Shown in pieces: positions 60,617 to 64,000 of a stretch of DNA of 64,000 nucleotides; position 1 is the first letter of the stretch, and each line of letters begins with the position of its first letter. The notes under the pieces were generated by a model. The model saw only the letters and a program-made list of their open reading frames with translations, had not been told where the DNA came from and ran no database searches. Made by a program: the position numbers and the translations under genes. Source of the stretch: Hippasteria phrygiana. Lineage: Eukaryota; Echinodermata; Asteroidea; Valvatida; Goniasteridae. The DNA lies in the NCBI GenBank assembly GCA_037893225.1, contig JAZGUH010000717.1, positions 248,001-312,000 on the forward strand. The letters are read 5' to 3'.

Positions 60617-60900
60617 AAGGGGCGGATCCAGAGGGGGGGTCCAGGGGGTCTGGACCCCCCTTTTTTAATTGTATTATTATTTTTTTTTTTTTATTTAATT
60701 TATTTTTTTTTCTCGTTTTTTTTTGGGGGGGGGGGGGGGGTGGGGGACCTGACCTTAACTCGGGAATCATTTTGGAAAAACATACAACTAACATCCCCCC
60801 AAGCACCAGATTATCCAGTTATGTAAAGGATAATGCCCGAGGTACGCGCCATTCGTGTGAAATAATGGCCCTCGGGCTTCGCCCTCGGGGCGCGTAACCG
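60617..60900. repeat. GGGGCGGATCCAG-type repeat fragment, poly-T/poly-G and GC hairpin
   Basis: GGGGCGGATCCAGAGGGGGG matches the terminal sequence of the hAT-like element at 63,620. It is followed by T-rich sequence and a poly-G run (60,724-60,740). At 60,834-60,888 CTCGGGC and CGCGCC words form a hairpin (AATGCCCGAGG against CCGAGGGCATT). Confidence 0.5.
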
Positions 60901-60915
60901 AGGGCATTACCCGAC

Positions 60916-61612
60916 TTAACCTCCACCCGTGACGTCACCCTATTGTCCCAGCGCTCTATTATTTTGCACGAATGGAGCAACTTTGTTCACTTGTACAAGA
61001 GATTATTTGTTACGTAACTTTGACAAGGAGCCATGCGGTATATAAGCCAAATTGTCAGTATCTTTGTTCAGGTGGGCGCTACCCGAACAAATATACTGAC
61101 AATTTGGAAGACTGCCAACATAGGGCAAGATGGCTCAGTTGGTAGAGTGCCGGTACGGTAACCCGGAGGTCGCAGGTTCGAATCCCGCTCCTGTCAGATT
61201 TCTTTGTTTACTTTGAAAATGTATTCAAATTTTCCCTTGTGGATTGTTTGACGTAATTTTAAGAAATTTGCTCGTGGCATTGGAAGAAACTGTTAAAATG
61301 ATGCGAAAAACCAAATATATCCGAAACATACAGCAAAATTGATGTAAGTGGAGTGGTATCGCCTCCAACGCTCCATTCGTGCAAAAGAATGGAGCAACTT
61401 TGTTCACTTGTACAAGAGATTATTTGTTACGTAACTTTGACAAGGAGCCATGCGGTATATAAGCCAAATTGTCAGTATCTTTGTTCAGGTGGGCGCTACC
61501 CGAACAAATATACTGACAATTTGGAAGACTGCCAACATAGGGCAAGATGGCTCCATTCGTGCAAAAGAATGGAGCGCTGGGACAATAGGGTGACGTCACG
61601 GGTGGAGGTTAA
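60916..61612. mobile_element. DNA element with perfect 41-bp terminal inverted repeats and internal duplication
   Basis: 60,916-60,956 and 61,572-61,612 are exact reverse complements (ends TTAACCTCCACCCGTGACGT). Inside, a 167-bp segment occurs twice in direct orientation and identically (60,970-61,136 and 61,387-61,553). Each copy contains a long hairpin (CCAAATTGTCAGTAT against ATACTGACAATTTGG). A tRNA-like sequence follows the first copy and is cut off at GATGGCTC in the second. No transposase is visible. Confidence 0.8.
61124..61196 (+). tRNA. tRNA-like sequence (probable SINE head or tRNA pseudogene)
   Basis: The 73-nt sequence has an internal A box (TGGCTCAGTTGG), a B box (GGTTCGAATCC), an acceptor stem that pairs in six of seven positions (GGCAAGA with TCCTGTC), a D-arm (GCTC/GAGT), an anticodon arm with loop ACGGTAA and a T-arm with one mismatch. 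The apparent anticodon GGT would be a Thr isoacceptor that eukaryotic genomes normally lack. There is no clean T-run terminator immediately after. It therefore looks like a tRNA-derived element fragment inside a transposon, not a working tRNA gene. Confidence 0.5.
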
Positions 61613-63619
61613 AGGCACATAAAACACTGTGCCCTAGGGCCTACCAAATAATTGGGGGCCTACGAACAAAAGCAAAAGCCTACAAAAATACACAAGGAAT
61701 AGGAGGCCTACTCACGTACAAACACACAAGAACCTTTAAAAAAATCTTACAGTGACTCTCTAGACTTTGGGAAAGCTTCATACATTACTGGTACAAATTA
61801 AGCTTACCGCAAAAAATACATTAATTTCCTGGGGAAATCAAACTTGTGTTTAATAATGATGATCTTTTGTTCCCAAAAAAATTGGTTAAAGTGGTCAGAA
61901 ATTGCCTCAGATCGCACCGCAGAGCATCTAGAATCCAAATTTTTCCGAACCCCACGCCGCAAGGGCTTCGCGCTTCGCGCTCGCATTAGTTTGGAGCACA
62001 GTATGTCCCCCCCCCCCCCCCCCCCCCCCCCACTTTTAAAGTTAGACCCCCCTTTGCAAAAATCCTAGATCCGCCTATGTACATGTATAGGCCTATGCGT
62101 GCTGTTCATAACCACGTGTGCCGTTGACCCATGGTTGACCATAGTACCAATATGTGCAGCTAGAGTGCCATCACGAAAGTGAAATGTTTCAGTTAAAGTA
62201 TTGAATACTTAAAAACATGTGATGAATGCTAAAGGTATGAACTTTTACTTCAGTCATACAGACGGTACAGGCCCGTAGGCTGGGGGTTCGAACCCCCCCC
62301 CCCCCCCCCCCAGCCTATACGGGGAGTGCTAAATGTGGGGGGACGGCGGGACGGCGACTTCAACTCCAACAGCTAACAATTCAATTCAGATTTTGTATAT
62401 GCAGATCAGTCATGTGGCTCGAGGTGACGAAAGCGCCCAGTCCGGCGTTACTATACTGTGTCTCACAACGTTTGACATTTGACCGGGCACAATTTGACCT
62501 TAATCATAGAACACGTTGTGATGACTGATGAGGCATCCAAATGTATGGACCATTTTTTAGGCTGAGCTAAGAAACAGGCCAAAGTGGTTTCGGGACAGAA
62601 AAAAGCAGCATTTCATTTTACAACATGTGGAAAATACTAGCCCAGATTATGACGAATTAAATGAAACTTCTGATTAATCTAGCTATGGGTAACTGGTTTC
62701 ATACGTGGCTGGGGTAGTCGAATACCTAGAGGTTAACAGTGATAGCTGCACACTGGATATAATACATTTAAATATTGAAGGTTGCAGTTTAAAGACTATG
62801 AGTATGACTAATGTTGTCCCGCTTCATTGCACGTGATGACCGTAGCTGTAGCTACGAAAGCTAGTTCATGTCATAATCATAATTTAGATTATCCTTTAAA
62901 GTGCTACCTTTAATATTTATCTGCAGACTAACACGGCTGTTACTGTAATTACCTATAAACACAACTTTTTGTTTTTGCCAACGGGGGAGGGGGAAATCCC
63001 CCCCCCACTACCTCCGCCCTTAATAGCGACGGGCCTGCTGCCTACCTGTTTACGTTACAGCTCGCCTCCGTCTGATCATGGAGCTACTGATTGATAAACG
63101 AGACGGATTTTCGTGAGAAGATCTCTTCGCTTCATTATGGCCTTGCCCATACAATTCATTTCATTCCGAGTGAGGGAGCTTTTAGACTTGCTAATCAGCT
63201 GGACAAATGACGGGGTCGATGGTTTTCTATTTCTCATGAATCACAATGAGAGGTCGCCAGGGTATACCCAGGGGGGGGGGGGGGGGGGGGGGGGTTACGT
63301 TGCTTTATAACAAAGGAAGTTTACAGAGCGAGTGCAGTGGGCCTGTGAAAGAAAGAATGCATATGCACCGTGGACGTATAATAACCTGGACCCGCAATAT
63401 GGCCGTCGAGTTACTAGGCTAAAGCCAAGTTGTACGAAAAATTCCCGACAAAAGACTCAAACCTAAATGTTGTGCCATGTGTTTACGTTACACAGTTCTA
63501 AACCTGAATGGATGGTTATTTTGTCAGATGTTGCTGACCCATTTTGGTGCAGGGTATCAAAGCATCAAAGTAAATTCTTTCCAATCCTTTCCAATCCTTT
63601 GCCAAATAGAGTACTGAAG
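61613..63619. other. Intergenic, repeat remnants and poly-C/poly-G runs
   Basis: Poly-C runs occur at 62,006-62,031 and 62,296-62,311, and poly-G at 63,271-63,293. At 62,265-62,325 a poly-C run sits inside a hairpin (GGCCCGTAGGCTGGGGGTTC against CCCCAGCCTATACGGGG). CTAGATCCGCCTATG at about 62,068 is a degraded hAT-like end. No coding exon is recognised. Confidence 0.45.
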
Positions 63620-63937
63620 CAGGGGCGGATCCAGGATTTTTTGCAGGGGGGGTGTTCTAAAATGTTTCGTCTGCGAAACAAAATTACAAGCGGGGATCGA
63701 GGGGGGTGGGGGCTGACACACTTTTTCAGCGTTGGTGGCGCCATTTAACCTCTTTGTTTTGTTCTTACCCATAGGCAAAATAAGACCTGTAGGGTTTCTG
63801 CTTTTCTGGTTTGCCACTTTATGCGTAGGCCCCTTTATACAAGCAAAAATAAAATTGGCAACGAGCGGGGAGAGAGGGTTGTTCGACACCCACCCCCCCC
63901 CCCCCCCCCACCCCCCCCCCCCCCGGATCCGCACCTG
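63620..63937. mobile_element. hAT-like MITE with CAGGGGCGGATCCAGG ends
   Basis: CAGGGGCGGATCCAGG at 63,620-63,635 is mirrored by CCGGATCCGCACCTG at 63,923-63,937. CAGGGGCG-type ends are common in hAT elements. No clean 8-bp target duplication could be seen. Poly-C runs (63,892-63,924) lie just inside the right end. Related end fragments occur at 60,617 and 62,068. Confidence 0.6.
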
Positions 63938-64000
63938 TTAAGTGATGACGGCAATGTTTGGCACCAGAATACTTTGGTTATTTTTGTGTCAATGTGTTTG

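Noticed and set aside
62270..62330. tRNA-like T-arm (GGGTTCGAACCCC)
   Set aside because: It is the loop of a hairpin expanded by a poly-C run; the rest of a tRNA fold is absent.

Overview
The window is eukaryotic, intron-rich and TE-rich. It carries four spliced protein-coding genes, assembled by eye from exon reading frames, phase continuity and GT/AG junctions. Gene content (a Qa-SNARE, a stathmin-domain protein with an acylated N-terminus, an SRCR-WSC-CCP transmembrane receptor, a Rab GTPase), the density of short palindromic transposons and recurring TGACGTCA / ACATGTA-type sequence suggest a marine invertebrate deuterostome, most likely an echinoderm or relative. The species assignment is inference. 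No prokaryotic feature, CRISPR array or intact autonomous transposon was seen.

Layout. 0.9-14.9 kb (+): a syntaxin-12/7-like endosomal Qa-SNARE in ten coding exons, with two alternative terminal exons that each encode a complete transmembrane anchor (12,599-12,697 and 14,794-14,895). One intron holds a 2-kb head-to-head palindrome of two decayed Penelope-like retroelements. 15-20.6 kb: intergenic, with MITEs and a 147-bp tandem repeat packed with CRE-like TGACGTCA sites. 21.2-24.8 kb (-): an STMND1-like stathmin-domain protein in three exons. 29.1-44.0 kb (+): a 430-aa type I receptor (signal peptide, group A SRCR, WSC, sushi/CCP, TM) whose cytoplasmic tail carries two ITIM-like tyrosine motifs. 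All ectodomain exon boundaries are phase 1.

44-55 kb: intergenic repeat territory between two convergent genes. It contains a short Crypton/ZMYM-like ORF, a hairpin, about 2 kb of degenerate repeats with a KpnI-type palindrome, and a 4.3-kb satellite of ~78-bp units that flips orientation at about 50,343, forming a giant inverted repeat. 55.7-59.2 kb (-): a 230-aa Rab GTPase in five exons with a C-terminal CSC prenylation motif and unusual G-motif substitutions. 59.5-64 kb: a LINE 3' end with a microsatellite tail, a nested TIR element containing a tRNA-like sequence, a hAT-like MITE and many poly-G/poly-C runs.

The genes do not form a functional cluster. Syntaxin and Rab both act in membrane traffic, but their proximity is probably incidental. 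The most interesting items are the putative inhibitory immune-type receptor, the alternative syntaxin anchors and the inverted satellite. Exon calls rest on reading frame, phase and motif. Transcripts were not available, so UTRs and promoters are mostly undefined.
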